Origin: Hyphomicrobiales bacterium
Lineage (GTDB): Bacteria; Pseudomonadota; Alphaproteobacteria; Rhizobiales; Rhizobiaceae
NCBI GenBank assembly: GCA_017305935.1
Contig: JAFKJU010000005.1
Location: forward strand, 330,585 to 394,584
Reading direction: 5' to 3'
Length of the DNA: 64,000 bases
The notes under the pieces were generated by a model. The model did not search any database and was not told the DNA's origin. It saw only the letters and a list, made by a program, of their open reading frames with translations. Shown here one piece after another: positions 30,290 to 43,538 of the stretch; position 1 is the stretch's first letter; each line of letters begins with the position of its first letter. Made by a program: the position numbers and the translations under genes.

Positions 30290-31228
30290 TTAGAGCGCTT
30301 GCGCCTCGGGAACGCGCATCAGCGCCGTCCGCATGCTGTCCTGGGAGAGGAGTTCACTCGTCGCATAGGGCGATTGCAGAGTGATGGCTGCGCAGGCGAT
30401 CCCCAGGCGAGCCGCCTGCGCGATGTCCAAGCCGCCCATCAAGCCGAAAATCGTGCCGGCTGCAAGCGAATCTCCCGCCCCTGTGACATCATCGACAGCG
30501 GAAACAAACGGCGGCGCCAGCAGCGCCGCGTTTTCGCCGTCGAAGGCCACCAGGGATTTGCCGCCGCGCGTCACCACGCCGCCACGCAGTCCGGCCGCGC
30601 GCAGCAGCCCCGGCCATTCCGCCATGTCGGCGACATCTCGTCCCGCCAGCGCCCGCGCCTCGGCTTCGTTCATGAACAGGAAATCGAGCAGCCCGATCGC
30701 CTGTCGGTAACGGACCACCTTCGCCGGCGAAATCGCGATTCCCGCCACTCGCTTGCCAAGTCCTTTCGCCTGCCGCGTCAGCGCCAGGATCGTCTCTTCC
30801 GGCAAGTTGGCGTCGCAGAGCAGAAGCTCGCCATCGGCAATCGCATCGCGGATCGCACGCATGGCCGCGCGGCGCGGCGTGAACAGCTTGTAAAGCTCCA
30901 TATCCGCGAGCGCGATGACCAGATTGCCGTCATTTTCGAGGATGGCGGTATAGCTCGGCGTGCGTCGGTCGAGAAAGATGAAGGGACGGTCGATAACGCC
31001 GGCCTGTTCGGCCGCCGCCGTCACCATGTCGCCTTCGGCATCGCCACCGCGCGGCGAAATCATGGTCACGGCGAGGCCTAGCCGGGCGAGATTGCGCGCC
31101 GCATTGAACCCGCCGCCGCCGGCCTCGCTGAACCAGCTTCCGGGGTTGGAAGCGCCGGGCGCGGTGAGGCCCGAGATTCGCCCCCGCCGATCCACATGCG
31201 CGCCGCCGCAAACCACCACTTTCGTCAT
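30290..31228 (-). CDS. psuK: Pseudouridine kinase (PfkB family)
   Basis: A 312-residue PfkB-type sugar kinase. It has the N-terminal substrate motif GGGGFNAARNLARLG (residues 36-50) and the C-terminal anion-hole motif DVTGAGDSLAAG with the catalytic aspartate. As the partner of psuG it most likely phosphorylates pseudouridine, the step before glycosidic cleavage. No dedicated transporter is next to the pair, unlike the psuKGT-type clusters of enterobacteria. The specific substrate is inferred from context. Confidence 0.9.
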   Translation of the reverse strand: MTKVVVCGGAHVDRRGRISGLTAPGASNPGSWFSEAGGGGFNAARNLARLGLAVTMISPRGGDAEGDMVTAAAEQAGVIDRPFIFLDRRTPSYTAILENDGNLVIALADMELYKLFTPRRAAMRAIRDAIADGELLLCDANLPEETILALTRQAKGLGKRVAGIAISPAKVVRYRQAIGLLDFLFMNEAEARALAGRDVADMAEWPGLLRAAGLRGGVVTRGGKSLVAFDGENAALLAPPFVSAVDDVTGAGDSLAAGTIFGLMGGLDIAQAARLGIACAAITLQSPYATSELLSQDSMRTALMRVPEAQAL

Positions 31229-31364
31229 CGCCCGCCCCCCGAAAAAAGCCCGATTCGATCATTCATTTCTGCGGACGAGGATCGCAATCCTCTGATAATA
31301 CACATGAAAACAGAAAGGGAACGCATGCGTGATTTCTTTTTTGAATCAGGTGCTTGATCGGCTC

Positions 31365-31393
31365 TTGAAGAATAAGAACAAAAAGAGTACATA
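31365..31393 (+). promoter_or_regulatory. recA promoter with embedded LexA box
   Basis: -35 TTGAAG (31365-31370) and -10 TACATA (31388-31393) are spaced 17 bases. Between them and touching the -10 is GAAC-N7-GTAC (31376-31390), one base away from the alphaproteobacterial LexA operator GAAC-N7-GAAC. Repressor bound here would cover the promoter. Confidence 0.72.
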
Positions 31394-31449
31394 TGGCGTA
31401 ACAGCAGTTTCGTTGCCAGTGCGGCTTCAATAACCTAAAGGTGGACCCG

Positions 31450-32538
31450 ATGTCACAGAATAGTTTGCGGCTCGTAGAGGACAAAGCGGTGGATAAAAGC
31501 AAGGCACTGGACGCAGCTCTTTCGCAGATCGAGCGCTCCTTCGGCAAGGGCTCGATCATGAAGCTCGGCTCCAACGAGCATGTCGTGGAGATCGAGACGA
31601 TCTCCACCGGTTCTCTCAGCCTGGATATCGCGCTCGGCGTCGGCGGTCTGCCGAAGGGACGTATCGTCGAAATTTATGGCCCGGAAAGCTCGGGCAAGAC
31701 GACGCTGGCGCTGCAGACCATTGCCGAGGCGCAGAAGAAGGGCGGCATCTGCGCCTTTGTCGATGCCGAACATGCGCTCGACCCGGTCTATGCCCGCAAG
31801 CTCGGCGTTGACTTGCAGAATCTCCTGATCTCCCAGCCGGATACCGGTGAACAGGCGCTCGAAATCACCGACACGCTGGTGCGCTCCGGCGCTATCGACG
31901 TGCTGGTCGTCGACTCGGTCGCGGCGCTCACGCCGCGGGCTGAAATCGAAGGCGAGATGGGCGATAGCCTGCCGGGCCTGCAGGCCCGCCTGATGAGCCA
32001 GGCGTTGCGCAAGCTGACGGCATCGATCTCCAAGTCGAACACCATGGTGATCTTCATCAACCAGATTCGCATGAAGATCGGGGTGATGTTCGGTTCGCCT
32101 GAGACGACGACGGGCGGTAACGCGCTGAAGTTCTATGCTTCGGTCCGTCTCGATATCCGCCGTATCGGCTCGGTCAAGGAGCGTGACGAGGTGGTCGGCA
32201 ACCAGACCCGCGTCAAGGTCGTCAAGAACAAGATGGCGCCTCCCTTCAAGCAGGTCGAATTCGACATCATGTATGGCGAAGGCGTCTCGAAGACCGGCGA
32301 ACTGGTCGATCTCGGCGTCAAGGCCGGTATCGTCGAGAAGTCCGGTGCCTGGTTCTCCTATAACAGCCAGCGCCTGGGGCAGGGGCGTGAAAACGCCAAG
32401 TCCTTCCTGCGCGACAATCCTGATCTCGCCCGTGAGATCGAAATGGCTCTGCGCCAGAATGCCGGCCTGATCGCCGACCGCTTCTTGCAGAACGGCGGCC
32501 CGGAAGCCGAGGATGGGGATTCGGCGGCGGAAGCTTAA
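31450..32538 (+). CDS. recA: Recombinase RecA
   Basis: A 362-residue strand-exchange ATPase and LexA co-protease. The start is ATG 31450 ([20 protein letters not shown]), correctly spaced from AAAGGTGG; a GTG three codons earlier is in frame but badly placed. Walker A is GPESSGKT (77-84). The L2/DNA-binding region ([20 protein letters not shown]) and the Walker B strand ([10 protein letters not shown]) are intact. The C-terminal tail is acidic ([11 protein letters not shown]), as usual. It is monocistronic with a LexA-controlled promoter and a downstream terminator. Confidence 0.98.
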   Translation: MSQNSLRLVEDKAVDKSKALDAALSQIERSFGKGSIMKLGSNEHVVEIETISTGSLSLDIALGVGGLPKGRIVEIYGPESSGKTTLALQTIAEAQKKGGICAFVDAEHALDPVYARKLGVDLQNLLISQPDTGEQALEITDTLVRSGAIDVLVVDSVAALTPRAEIEGEMGDSLPGLQARLMSQALRKLTASISKSNTMVIFINQIRMKIGVMFGSPETTTGGNALKFYASVRLDIRRIGSVKERDEVVGNQTRVKVVKNKMAPPFKQVEFDIMYGEGVSKTGELVDLGVKAGIVEKSGAWFSYNSQRLGQGRENAKSFLRDNPDLAREIEMALRQNAGLIADRFLQNGGPEAEDGDSAAEA

Positions 32539-32563
32539 TCCCGCCCATCTTTTCCGTTTCCTT

Positions 32564-32597
32564 GCGCCGGCCGTATTTCGAAAGATGTACGGCCGGT
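32564..32597 (+). terminator. Terminator of recA
   Basis: The inverted repeat CCGGCCGTA/TACGGCCGG (32564-32572 and 32585-32593) with a 12-base loop, followed by TTTT. Confidence 0.8.
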
Positions 32598-32696
32598 TTT
32601 GCTGTGCGGTGCTGGACAGGGTGCGGCACGAGCGATAAAAGCCGGTAACTTTGATTAAGAAGAATGCCGGGGTCCGGCGTGAATGAAGGGCGTATC

Positions 32697-35357
<2,661 letters not shown>

Positions 35358-35423
35358 TGGTGACGGGCGTGGTCGCTTTGCCAATCCAGACGAGCGGCCC
35401 GTACAATACTCTGTATTCCTTTG

Positions 35424-35452
35424 AAGCCTCGCGCCTCGGCGCGGGGCTTTTT
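35424..35452 (+). terminator. Terminator of alaS
   Basis: An 11-bp stem with one wobble pair (35424-35434 with 35439-35449) and a CTCG loop, followed by T residues. Confidence 0.75.
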
Positions 35453-35574
35453 GCATTCGGCCGGCAAAGGCGCGAAGCAAGACTTGCATTCCGCAGTCAA
35501 ACGTCGCACATCAGCCGTGATTTTCAGGGCCAGGGACTTGCCGGTGGGCCTGCTGCGACACGCGAGGAGAGATC

Positions 35575-36423
35575 ATGAACGCTGCCACCAATGCATCGGT
35601 CGAAGTCGGAAGCGGCGGAACCAGAGTGATCTTCAACAATACGGCGCGTCTGTCGCTGATCGCCGGCCCCTGCCAGATGGAAAGCCGCGACCACGCCTTC
35701 ATGATGGCCGGCAGGCTCAAGGAAATCTGTGGCGCGCTCGGCCTCGGCCTCGTCTACAAATCCTCCTTCGACAAGGCAAACCGCACCTCGCTCGGCGCCG
35801 GACGCGGCATCGGGCTGGAGAAAGCGCTGGAAATCTTCGCCGATATCAAGGCGGAATTCGGCTTGCCGGTCTTGACCGACGTCCATACGGAGGAGCAATG
35901 CGGCCTTGTCGCGGCCGTGGTGGATGTGCTGCAGATTCCGGCCTTCCTGTCGCGCCAGACCGACCTGCTGGTCGCGGCTGCGAAAACAGGTCGTGCGGTG
36001 AACGTCAAGAAGGGTCAGTTCCTCGCGCCCTGGGACATGAAGAACGTTCTGAACAAACTGAATGCCAGCGGCAATCGCAATGTCATGCTGTGCGAGCGCG
36101 GCGCCTCCTTCGGTTACAACACGCTGGTTTCCGACATGCGCGCCCTGCCGATCATGGCGGCCATGGGCGCGCCGGTGATTTTCGACGCCACCCATTCGGT
36201 GCAGCAGCCGGGTGGGCAGGGCGGTTCGTCGGGCGGGCAGCGCGAATTCGTGGAAACGCTGGCGCGGGCGGCGGTGGCCGTTGGCGTTGCCGGCGTCTTC
36301 ATCGAGACGCATGAGGATCCCGACCATGCGCCTTCGGATGGGCCGAACATGATCAAGCTCGCCGACTTGCCGCGCCTGCTGGAGAAGCTCGCCGCCTTCG
36401 ATACAGTCGCGAAAGCGCTCTGA
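35575..36423 (+). CDS. kdsA: 3-deoxy-8-phosphooctulonate (KDO-8-P) synthase
   Basis: A 282-residue enzyme that condenses arabinose 5-phosphate with phosphoenolpyruvate, an early step of lipopolysaccharide core synthesis. Motifs are [40 protein letters not shown], and [12 protein letters not shown]. It appears to be the metal-free type, since an asparagine-like pattern is seen rather than the metal-site cysteine (LIAGPCQ is shared by both, so this is tentative). GAGGAG precedes the ATG. It lies 88 bases upstream of eno, the frequent kdsA-eno pairing. Confidence 0.97.
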   Translation: MNAATNASVEVGSGGTRVIFNNTARLSLIAGPCQMESRDHAFMMAGRLKEICGALGLGLVYKSSFDKANRTSLGAGRGIGLEKALEIFADIKAEFGLPVLTDVHTEEQCGLVAAVVDVLQIPAFLSRQTDLLVAAAKTGRAVNVKKGQFLAPWDMKNVLNKLNASGNRNVMLCERGASFGYNTLVSDMRALPIMAAMGAPVIFDATHSVQQPGGQGGSSGGQREFVETLARAAVAVGVAGVFIETHEDPDHAPSDGPNMIKLADLPRLLEKLAAFDTVAKAL

Positions 36424-36490
36424 GCCGGCGCGCGAAAAGCTGTCATTGAATTTTCTCTGTCTTGGGATAAGACAGATTCAAACGATTTAA

Positions 36491-37786
<1,296 letters not shown>

Positions 37787-37812
37787 TTGGACCGACCCGT
37801 ATCGAAAACAGG

Positions 37813-37845
37813 AACCCGCGGCTTCACGGCCGCGGGTTTTCTTTT
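37813..37845 (+). terminator. Terminator of eno
   Basis: A perfect 10-bp stem AACCCGCGGC/GCCGCGGGTT (37813-37822 and 37829-37838) with a 6-base loop, followed by TTCTTTT. Confidence 0.85.
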
Positions 37846-37946
37846 GGCCAATTTCTTCAGCCCTGGCCGACGTGGTCAACGAAGAGTTAAACAATCGCGA
37901 TTAGGTTTAACCGCATCGTCTACAGCGTATCGAGTACCGGGTTTTC

Positions 37947-38264
37947 ATGTGGACCAAACATCATAAGAAGCGCAAGTTCGGCCGCCTCGTTCTTCCTGCG
38001 ATCACTGTCGCATTCGTCTCCTATTTCAGCTATCATTCCGTGCATGGCGATTTCGGCCTGATCGCGACGGAGGCGTTCGAGCGTCAGCGTCTGGCCCGTG
38101 CCAGTGAGCTGGAAAAGCTGACGGCGACGCGTGAAACGCTGGAGCGTCAGGTCTCTCTGATGAGCGATGGCTCGCTGGAGAAGGACATTCTCGACGAAAA
38201 AGCCCGGTATGCGCTGAATGTGTCCCGGAAGGACGAGATCGTTATTTTCAATACCTATCGATGA
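37947..38264 (+). CDS. ftsB: Septum formation initiator FtsB/DivIC family
   Basis: A 105-residue single-pass protein with a basic N-terminus (MWTKHHKKRKFGR), a transmembrane segment at residues 13-33 (LVLPAITVAFVSYFSYHSVH), a periplasmic coiled coil (about 43-72, ERQRLARASELEKLTATRETLERQ) and a conserved end (SLEKDILDEKARYALNVSRKDE) typical of FtsB. It links FtsL and FtsQ in the divisome. The position between eno and pdhA is the standard rhizobial one. Confidence 0.9.
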   Translation: MWTKHHKKRKFGRLVLPAITVAFVSYFSYHSVHGDFGLIATEAFERQRLARASELEKLTATRETLERQVSLMSDGSLEKDILDEKARYALNVSRKDEIVIFNTYR

Positions 38265-38284
38265 TTAACCGTTTTCAGGTTAAT
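38264..38284. promoter_or_regulatory. Inverted repeat upstream of the pdh operon (candidate operator)
   Basis: The arms ATTAACC and GGTTAAT (38264-38270 and 38278-38284) pair perfectly around seven bases. It overlaps the ftsB stop and lies 132 bases before pdhA. It does not match the CtrA consensus, and the binding protein is unknown. Confidence 0.4.
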
Positions 38285-38415
38285 TCGAAAAAGACTATAA
38301 ATTTCATGGCCTTATATTGTATGAGAGCCATGCATTTATGGCATTGCTGACGGCTGCATTATTGCCTATGGTACTCCTCACCAGAACATAGCCTATACTT
38401 ATCCGGGAGGAGTGA

Positions 38416-39462
38416 ATGGCATCGCGTAACGCCGCGTCCGTCGGCCGCAAATCGTCTGCGGCAAAAGCCGCCACCAAGGATTTCCTCAACGGAACGATCG
38501 CGGAGTTCGACCGCGACAAGGAACTCAATGCTTATCGCGAGATGCTGCTGATCCGGCGTTTCGAGGAAAAGGCCGGCCAGCTCTATGGCATGGGCTTCAT
38601 CGGTGGCTTCTGTCACCTTTACATCGGCCAGGAAGCCGTCGTCGTCGGCATGCAGATGGCGCTCAAGGAAGGCGACCAGGTCATCACCGGCTATCGCGAC
38701 CATGGCCATATGCTCGCCTGCGGCATGAGCGCACGCGGCGTGATGGCGGAGCTGACCGGCCGCCGCGGCGGCCTTTCCAAGGGCAAGGGCGGCTCCATGC
38801 ACATGTTCTCGAAAGAGAAGAATTTCTATGGCGGCCATGGCATCGTCGGCGCGCAGGTATCGCTCGGCACCGGTCTCGCCTTCGCCAACAAGTATCGCGG
38901 CAACGACAACGTCTCGCTCGCCTATTTCGGCGATGGCGCTGCCAATCAGGGCCAGGTCTATGAGAGCTTCAACATGGCCGCTCTCTGGAAACTGCCGGTG
39001 ATCTACATCATCGAGAACAACCGTTACGCCATGGGCACCGCCGTGGCGCGCGCGTCCGCCGGCGTCGATTTCTCTCAGCGCGGTTCGGCGATCGGCATTC
39101 CGGGTTTCCAGGTGGACGGTATGGATGTGCGCGCCGTCAAGGCGGCGGCGGATGAGGCGGTCGCCTTCTGCCGCGACGGCAAGGGCCCGATCATCCTCGA
39201 AATGCAGACATACCGCTATCGCGGCCATTCCATGTCCGACCCGGCGAAGTATCGCAGCAAGGACGAAGTTCAGAAGATGCGGTCGGAGCACGACCCGATC
39301 GAGCAGGTGCGCGCCCGTTTGCTGGAGAAGGGCTGGGCGAGCGAGGACGATCTGAAGGCTATCGACAAGGACGTCCGCGACATCGTCGCCGATAGCGCCG
39401 ATTTCGCGCAGAACGATCCGGAGCCGGATGCTTCCGAGCTCTACACCGATATCCTGCTTTGA
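38416..39462 (+). CDS. pdhA: Pyruvate dehydrogenase E1 component, alpha subunit
   Basis: A 348-residue thiamine pyrophosphate enzyme subunit that decarboxylates pyruvate. The TPP-binding motif GDGAANQGQVYESFNMAALW and the phosphorylation-loop-like region YRYRGHSMSDPAKYR are visible, the latter conserved with mitochondrial E1 alpha. GGAGGAG precedes the ATG. It is first in the pdhA-pdhB-pdhC-...-lpdA operon; the alpha/beta split E1 is the alphaproteobacterial/mitochondrial type. Confidence 0.98.
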   Translation: MASRNAASVGRKSSAAKAATKDFLNGTIAEFDRDKELNAYREMLLIRRFEEKAGQLYGMGFIGGFCHLYIGQEAVVVGMQMALKEGDQVITGYRDHGHMLACGMSARGVMAELTGRRGGLSKGKGGSMHMFSKEKNFYGGHGIVGAQVSLGTGLAFANKYRGNDNVSLAYFGDGAANQGQVYESFNMAALWKLPVIYIIENNRYAMGTAVARASAGVDFSQRGSAIGIPGFQVDGMDVRAVKAAADEAVAFCRDGKGPIILEMQTYRYRGHSMSDPAKYRSKDEVQKMRSEHDPIEQVRARLLEKGWASEDDLKAIDKDVRDIVADSADFAQNDPEPDASELYTDILL

Positions 39463-39483
39463 TCGACGGGGAGGACGATTGAA

Positions 39484-40902
39484 ATGCCTGTACAGATCCT
39501 GATGCCCGCCCTTTCCCCGACGATGGAAGAGGGTACGCTTTCCAAGTGGCTGAAAAACGAGGGTGACAAGGTCACCGCCGGCGACGTGATCGCCGAAATC
39601 GAAACCGACAAGGCGACGATGGAAGTCGAAGCCGTGGACGAAGGGGTGATCGGCAAGCTGCTGATCCCGGCCGGCACCGAGGCGGTGAAGGTCAATACGC
39701 CGATCGCTGTTCTCCTGCAGGATGGCGAAAGCGCCGACGCCATCGATACGCAGAAGCCGGCACCCGCCAAGGCCGATGCCGATACGCCTGCTGCGGCAAG
39801 CGATGCCGGCGGCAAGGCGCGCGCTTCCGAAAACGAGCCGACTTCCGTTGCTTCCGACAAGGTTCCGGCCCAGCCGAAGGCTGAGGTCGCCGCCGATCCG
39901 GCCGTCCCCGCCGGCACGGAAATGGTGACGATGACGGTGCGCGAAGCGCTGCGTGACGCCATGGCCGAGGAAATGCGCCGCGACGAGGACGTCTTCGTTA
40001 TGGGCGAGGAAGTCGCCGAATACCAGGGCGCCTACAAGATCACGCAGGGGCTGTTGCAGGAATTCGGCGCCCGCCGTGTCGTCGATACGCCGATCACCGA
40101 GCACGGCTTTGCCGGCGTCGGCGTCGGTGCCGCCATGGCCGGGCTGAAGCCGATCGTCGAATTCATGACCTTCAACTTCGCCATGCAGGCGATCGACCAG
40201 ATCATCAACTCCGCCGCCAAGACGCTTTATATGTCGGGCGGCCAGATGGGTGCGCCGATCGTCTTCCGTGGCCCGAACGGCGCGGCCGCGCGCGTCGCCG
40301 CCCAGCACAGCCAGGATTATGCCGCCTGGTACAGCCATATTCCGGGCCTCAAGGTGGTGCAGCCCTATACGGCGGCCGATGCCAAGGGCCTGCTGAAGGC
40401 CGCGATCCGCGATCCGAACCCGGTCATCTTCCTCGAAAACGAAATTCTGTACGGCCAGTCCTTCGAGGTGCCGAAGCTGGATGATTTCGTCCTGCCGATC
40501 GGCAAGGCGCGCATCCATCGCGCCGGCAAGGACGTGACCATGGTCTCCTGGGGAATCGGCATGACCTATGCCGTAAAGGCCGTGGAAGAGCTGACCAAGG
40601 AAGGCATCGACGTCGAACTGATCGACCTGCGCACCATCCGCCCGATGGACCTGCCGGCCGTCATTGAATCGGTCAAGAAGACGGGCCGCCTGGTTACCGT
40701 CGAGGAAGGATACCCGCAGTCGTCGGTCGGCGATTTCATCGCCAACAGCGTCCAGCGCGCCGCCTTCGACTATCTCGATGCGCCGATCCTTTCGATCGCC
40801 GGCAAGGATGTGCCAATGCCTTACGCGGCAAATCTCGAAAAACTGGCTCTGCCGAATGTCGGCGAAGTCGTCCAGGCCGTCAAAGCCGTCTGCTACAAGT
40901 AA
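39484..40902 (+). CDS. pdhB: Pyruvate dehydrogenase E1 component, beta subunit, with lipoyl domain
   Basis: A 472-residue protein. The first 78 residues are a lipoyl domain with the modified lysine K43 in [11 protein letters not shown], followed by an Ala/Pro/Asp-rich linker to about residue 140 and then the E1 beta domain ([26 protein letters not shown]-type loop, [17 protein letters not shown]). The extra lipoyl domain on E1 beta is characteristic of rhizobia and relatives. The lipoyl domain is nearly identical in DNA to that of pdhC. Confidence 0.97.
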   Translation: MPVQILMPALSPTMEEGTLSKWLKNEGDKVTAGDVIAEIETDKATMEVEAVDEGVIGKLLIPAGTEAVKVNTPIAVLLQDGESADAIDTQKPAPAKADADTPAAASDAGGKARASENEPTSVASDKVPAQPKAEVAADPAVPAGTEMVTMTVREALRDAMAEEMRRDEDVFVMGEEVAEYQGAYKITQGLLQEFGARRVVDTPITEHGFAGVGVGAAMAGLKPIVEFMTFNFAMQAIDQIINSAAKTLYMSGGQMGAPIVFRGPNGAAARVAAQHSQDYAAWYSHIPGLKVVQPYTAADAKGLLKAAIRDPNPVIFLENEILYGQSFEVPKLDDFVLPIGKARIHRAGKDVTMVSWGIGMTYAVKAVEELTKEGIDVELIDLRTIRPMDLPAVIESVKKTGRLVTVEEGYPQSSVGDFIANSVQRAAFDYLDAPILSIAGKDVPMPYAANLEKLALPNVGEVVQAVKAVCYK

Positions 40903-40917
40903 GGGAGGGCCGTTCCG

Positions 40918-42273
40918 ATGCCGATCAACATCACCATGCCCGCGCTCTCCCCGACCATGGAAGAGGGGAACCTTTCCAAGTGGCTGGTCAAGGAAGGCGA
41001 TAGCGTCAAGTCCGGCGACGTAATCGCCGAAATCGAAACCGACAAGGCGACGATGGAAGTCGAAGCCGTCGATGAAGGCGTCGTCGCCAAGATCGTCGTG
41101 CCCGCCGGTTCGGAAGGCGTGAAGGTTAATACCGTCATCGCCGTTCTCGCCGGCGAAGGCGAGGACGTCTCGGCCGCCGCCAGCGGTGCGGGCGCCGCGC
41201 CTGCTCCGAAGGCGGAAGCCGCGCCGACTCCGGCAAAGAGCGAAGCTGCACCCGCGGCTGCTCAAGCCCCGGCGCCGGCTCCTGCCGCCGCGCCCGCGGC
41301 TGCTCATGCCGATGGTTCGCGCGTCTTTTCCTCGCCGCTGGCCCGGCGTATGGCAAAGGATGCCGGTCTCGATATCGGCTCAATCGCCGGTTCCGGCCCG
41401 CATGGCCGCGTCGTCAAGAGCGACGTCGAAAAGGCGGTCGCCGGCGGTGCGCCGAAGGCTGCCGCCCAGCCGGCCGCTGCTGCTGCTTCGGCCGCTCCGA
41501 CGGCTGCCGCGCCGGCACCGGCCGCCCCGAAGGGCATGTCGGACGAGGCCGTGCTCAAGCTGTTCGAAGCCGGTTCCTACGAATTGGTGCCGCATGACGG
41601 CATGCGCAAGACGATTGCCAAGCGCCTGCAGGAATCCAAGCAGACGATCCCGCATTTCTATGTGTCGGTCGATTGCGAACTGGACGCTCTGATGGCGTTG
41701 CGCGCCCAGCTCAACGATGCGGCTCCCGCCAGGGACGGCAAGGCGGTCTACAAGCTCTCGGTCAACGACATGGTCATCAAGGCCCTGGCGCTGGCGCTGC
41801 GCGACGTGCCGGACGCCAACGTCTCCTGGACGGACAGTGCTATGGTCAAGCACAAGCACGCCGATGTCGGGGTCGCCGTGTCGATCCCCGGCGGCCTGAT
41901 CACCCCGATCATCCGCAGCGCCGAAACCAAGAGCCTGTCGGCCATCTCCAACGAGATGCGGGATCTCGGCAAGCGGGCGAAGGAGCGCAAGCTGAAGCCG
42001 GAAGAATACCAGGGCGGCACTTCTGCCGTGTCCAACATGGGCATGATGGGGGTGAAGAGCTTCTCCGCCGTGGTCAACCCGCCGCACGCCACCATCCTGG
42101 CGGTCGGCGCCGGCGAGGAGCGGGTCGTCGTCAAGAACAAGCAGATGGTCGTCGCCAACGTGATGACCGTGACGCTTTCGACCGACCATCGCTGCGTCGA
42201 CGGCGCGCTTGGCGCCGAACTGCTCAAGGCATTCAAGGGCTATATCGAGAATCCGATGGGTATGCTCGTCTGA
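40918..42273 (+). CDS. pdhC: Dihydrolipoamide acetyltransferase, E2 of pyruvate dehydrogenase
   Basis: A 451-residue core subunit: a lipoyl domain (1-78, K43 in [10 protein letters not shown]), an Ala/Pro linker, a peripheral subunit-binding domain (residues 138-175, [20 protein letters not shown]), a second linker and the catalytic acetyltransferase domain with the active-site motif [14 protein letters not shown] near the C-terminus. It transfers the acetyl group to coenzyme A. It starts 15 bases after pdhB. Confidence 0.98.
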   Translation: MPINITMPALSPTMEEGNLSKWLVKEGDSVKSGDVIAEIETDKATMEVEAVDEGVVAKIVVPAGSEGVKVNTVIAVLAGEGEDVSAAASGAGAAPAPKAEAAPTPAKSEAAPAAAQAPAPAPAAAPAAAHADGSRVFSSPLARRMAKDAGLDIGSIAGSGPHGRVVKSDVEKAVAGGAPKAAAQPAAAAASAAPTAAAPAPAAPKGMSDEAVLKLFEAGSYELVPHDGMRKTIAKRLQESKQTIPHFYVSVDCELDALMALRAQLNDAAPARDGKAVYKLSVNDMVIKALALALRDVPDANVSWTDSAMVKHKHADVGVAVSIPGGLITPIIRSAETKSLSAISNEMRDLGKRAKERKLKPEEYQGGTSAVSNMGMMGVKSFSAVVNPPHATILAVGAGEERVVVKNKQMVVANVMTVTLSTDHRCVDGALGAELLKAFKGYIENPMGMLV

Positions 42274-42295
42274 CAATGCAAGCGGGGGAACCGTG

Positions 42296-42937
42296 ATGAA
42301 GACCGTTCTTTGCTACGGCGATTCCCTGACCTGGGGGTATGATGCGGCCACGCTTGGCCGCCATGCCTTCGAGGACCGCTGGCCGAGCGTCCTGGCGAGG
42401 GCGCTCGGGCCGGAGGTCCATGTCATTGCGGAGGGCCTCAACGGCCGCACCACCGCGTATGACGACCATCTCGCCGATTGCGACCGCAACGGCGCGCGCA
42501 TCCTGCCGACCCTCCTGCACAGCCACGATCCCATCGACCTCGTCATTCTTTTGCTCGGCGCCAACGACATGAAGCCGACGATCTGCGGCACGGCCTTCGG
42601 CGCGGCGCAAGGGGTGGAACGGCTGGTGGAACTGGTGCGCCACCATGCCTGGTCGTTCGAGTCCGGCGAGCAGCCGGAAATCCTCATCCTGTCGCCGCCG
42701 CCGATCTGCGAAACGGCCAATGCCGCCTTCGCGGCGATGTTTGCCGGCGGCGTCGAGGAGTCTGACAAGCTTGCGACGCTCTATCGCGATCTCGCCGACG
42801 AACTGGGATGCAGCTTCTTCGACGCCGGCTCGGTGGCGAAGACCACGCCGCTCGATGGCGTGCACCTGGATGCGGAAAACACGCGTGCGATCGGGCGCGG
42901 CATCGAGCCGGTCGTGCGTATGTTGCTGGGGTTGTGA
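42296..42937 (+). CDS. SGNH/GDSL-family hydrolase (arylesterase-like)
   Basis: A 213-residue protein; the start is ATG 42296 (MKTVLCYGDSLTWGYDAATL) behind GGGGGA. All SGNH blocks are visible: GDSLTWG with the nucleophile serine (residue 10), GLNGRTT, LGANDMK, and the late DGVHLD with the catalytic Asp-His pair. It belongs to the arylesterase/acyltransferase group. It lies inside the pdh operon between pdhC and lpdA, a placement seen in other rhizobia; its metabolic reason is not known. There is no signal peptide, so it is cytoplasmic. Confidence 0.93.
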   Translation: MKTVLCYGDSLTWGYDAATLGRHAFEDRWPSVLARALGPEVHVIAEGLNGRTTAYDDHLADCDRNGARILPTLLHSHDPIDLVILLLGANDMKPTICGTAFGAAQGVERLVELVRHHAWSFESGEQPEILILSPPPICETANAAFAAMFAGGVEESDKLATLYRDLADELGCSFFDAGSVAKTTPLDGVHLDAENTRAIGRGIEPVVRMLLGL

Positions 42938-42939
42938 GC

Positions 42940-43515
42940 ATGGCCTTGCGTCTTCGTCCGGCCGTGCGGCGCGATGCGGCGGAACTGGCGGTCATCGTCG
43001 ACCTGTCGTCGCATAGTTTTGCGACCTGGCTGTGGCTTGGCGCGACCGAAGCCGGCGAGGCCGATACGGCGATGGAATTCGGTCGCAGCTGGCTTGCCGA
43101 CGACGACCAACTCGGCGGATGGCGCGATGCGGTGATCGCCGAGGCGGATGACGATATCGCCGGGGCCGCCATCGGCTACGCCCTGGAGGAGGATATCCTG
43201 GCCGTCGTGCCGGCGCAGGAGGCGCTTGTGCCGCTGGTCGATCTGCAAAGGCCGCTGGCCGGCCATTGGTTCATCGACAGCGTCGGCGTCTATCGCCGGC
43301 ACCGCCGCAAGGGGGTAGCGAGGCGGCTTGTGGAAAGCGAGATCGGGCGCGCGGCCGGACGGCCGGTCAGCCTGATCACCGAAAGTTACAACGAGGCCGC
43401 CCGGTCTCTCTACGAGAGTCTGGGCTTCTCGGAAGCGGCGCGGCGCGATGCGCTGCCGCTGCATCCGGAAAGCGCCAGACATCAATGGGTTTTGATGACC
43501 CGCAGCGCGGTTTGA
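42940..43515 (+). CDS. GNAT-family N-acetyltransferase
   Basis: A 191-residue protein; the start is ATG 42940 (MALRLRPAVRRDAAELAVIV), two bases after the esterase stop, so translation is probably coupled. The acetyl-CoA site is VYRRHRRKGVARRLVESEIG near residues 118-137, followed by SYNEAARSLYESLGF. The substrate is unknown. The operon context with pdh genes, which produce acetyl-CoA, is suggestive but not proof of a link. Confidence 0.9.
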   Translation: MALRLRPAVRRDAAELAVIVDLSSHSFATWLWLGATEAGEADTAMEFGRSWLADDDQLGGWRDAVIAEADDDIAGAAIGYALEEDILAVVPAQEALVPLVDLQRPLAGHWFIDSVGVYRRHRRKGVARRLVESEIGRAAGRPVSLITESYNEAARSLYESLGFSEAARRDALPLHPESARHQWVLMTRSAV

Positions 43516-43538
43516 TAAAAAAGAAGGCAGGAAACAGA

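Noticed and set aside
38262..38290. CtrA binding site before pdhA
   Set aside because: The TTAA half-sites are 11 bases apart instead of 7 and in inverted orientation.
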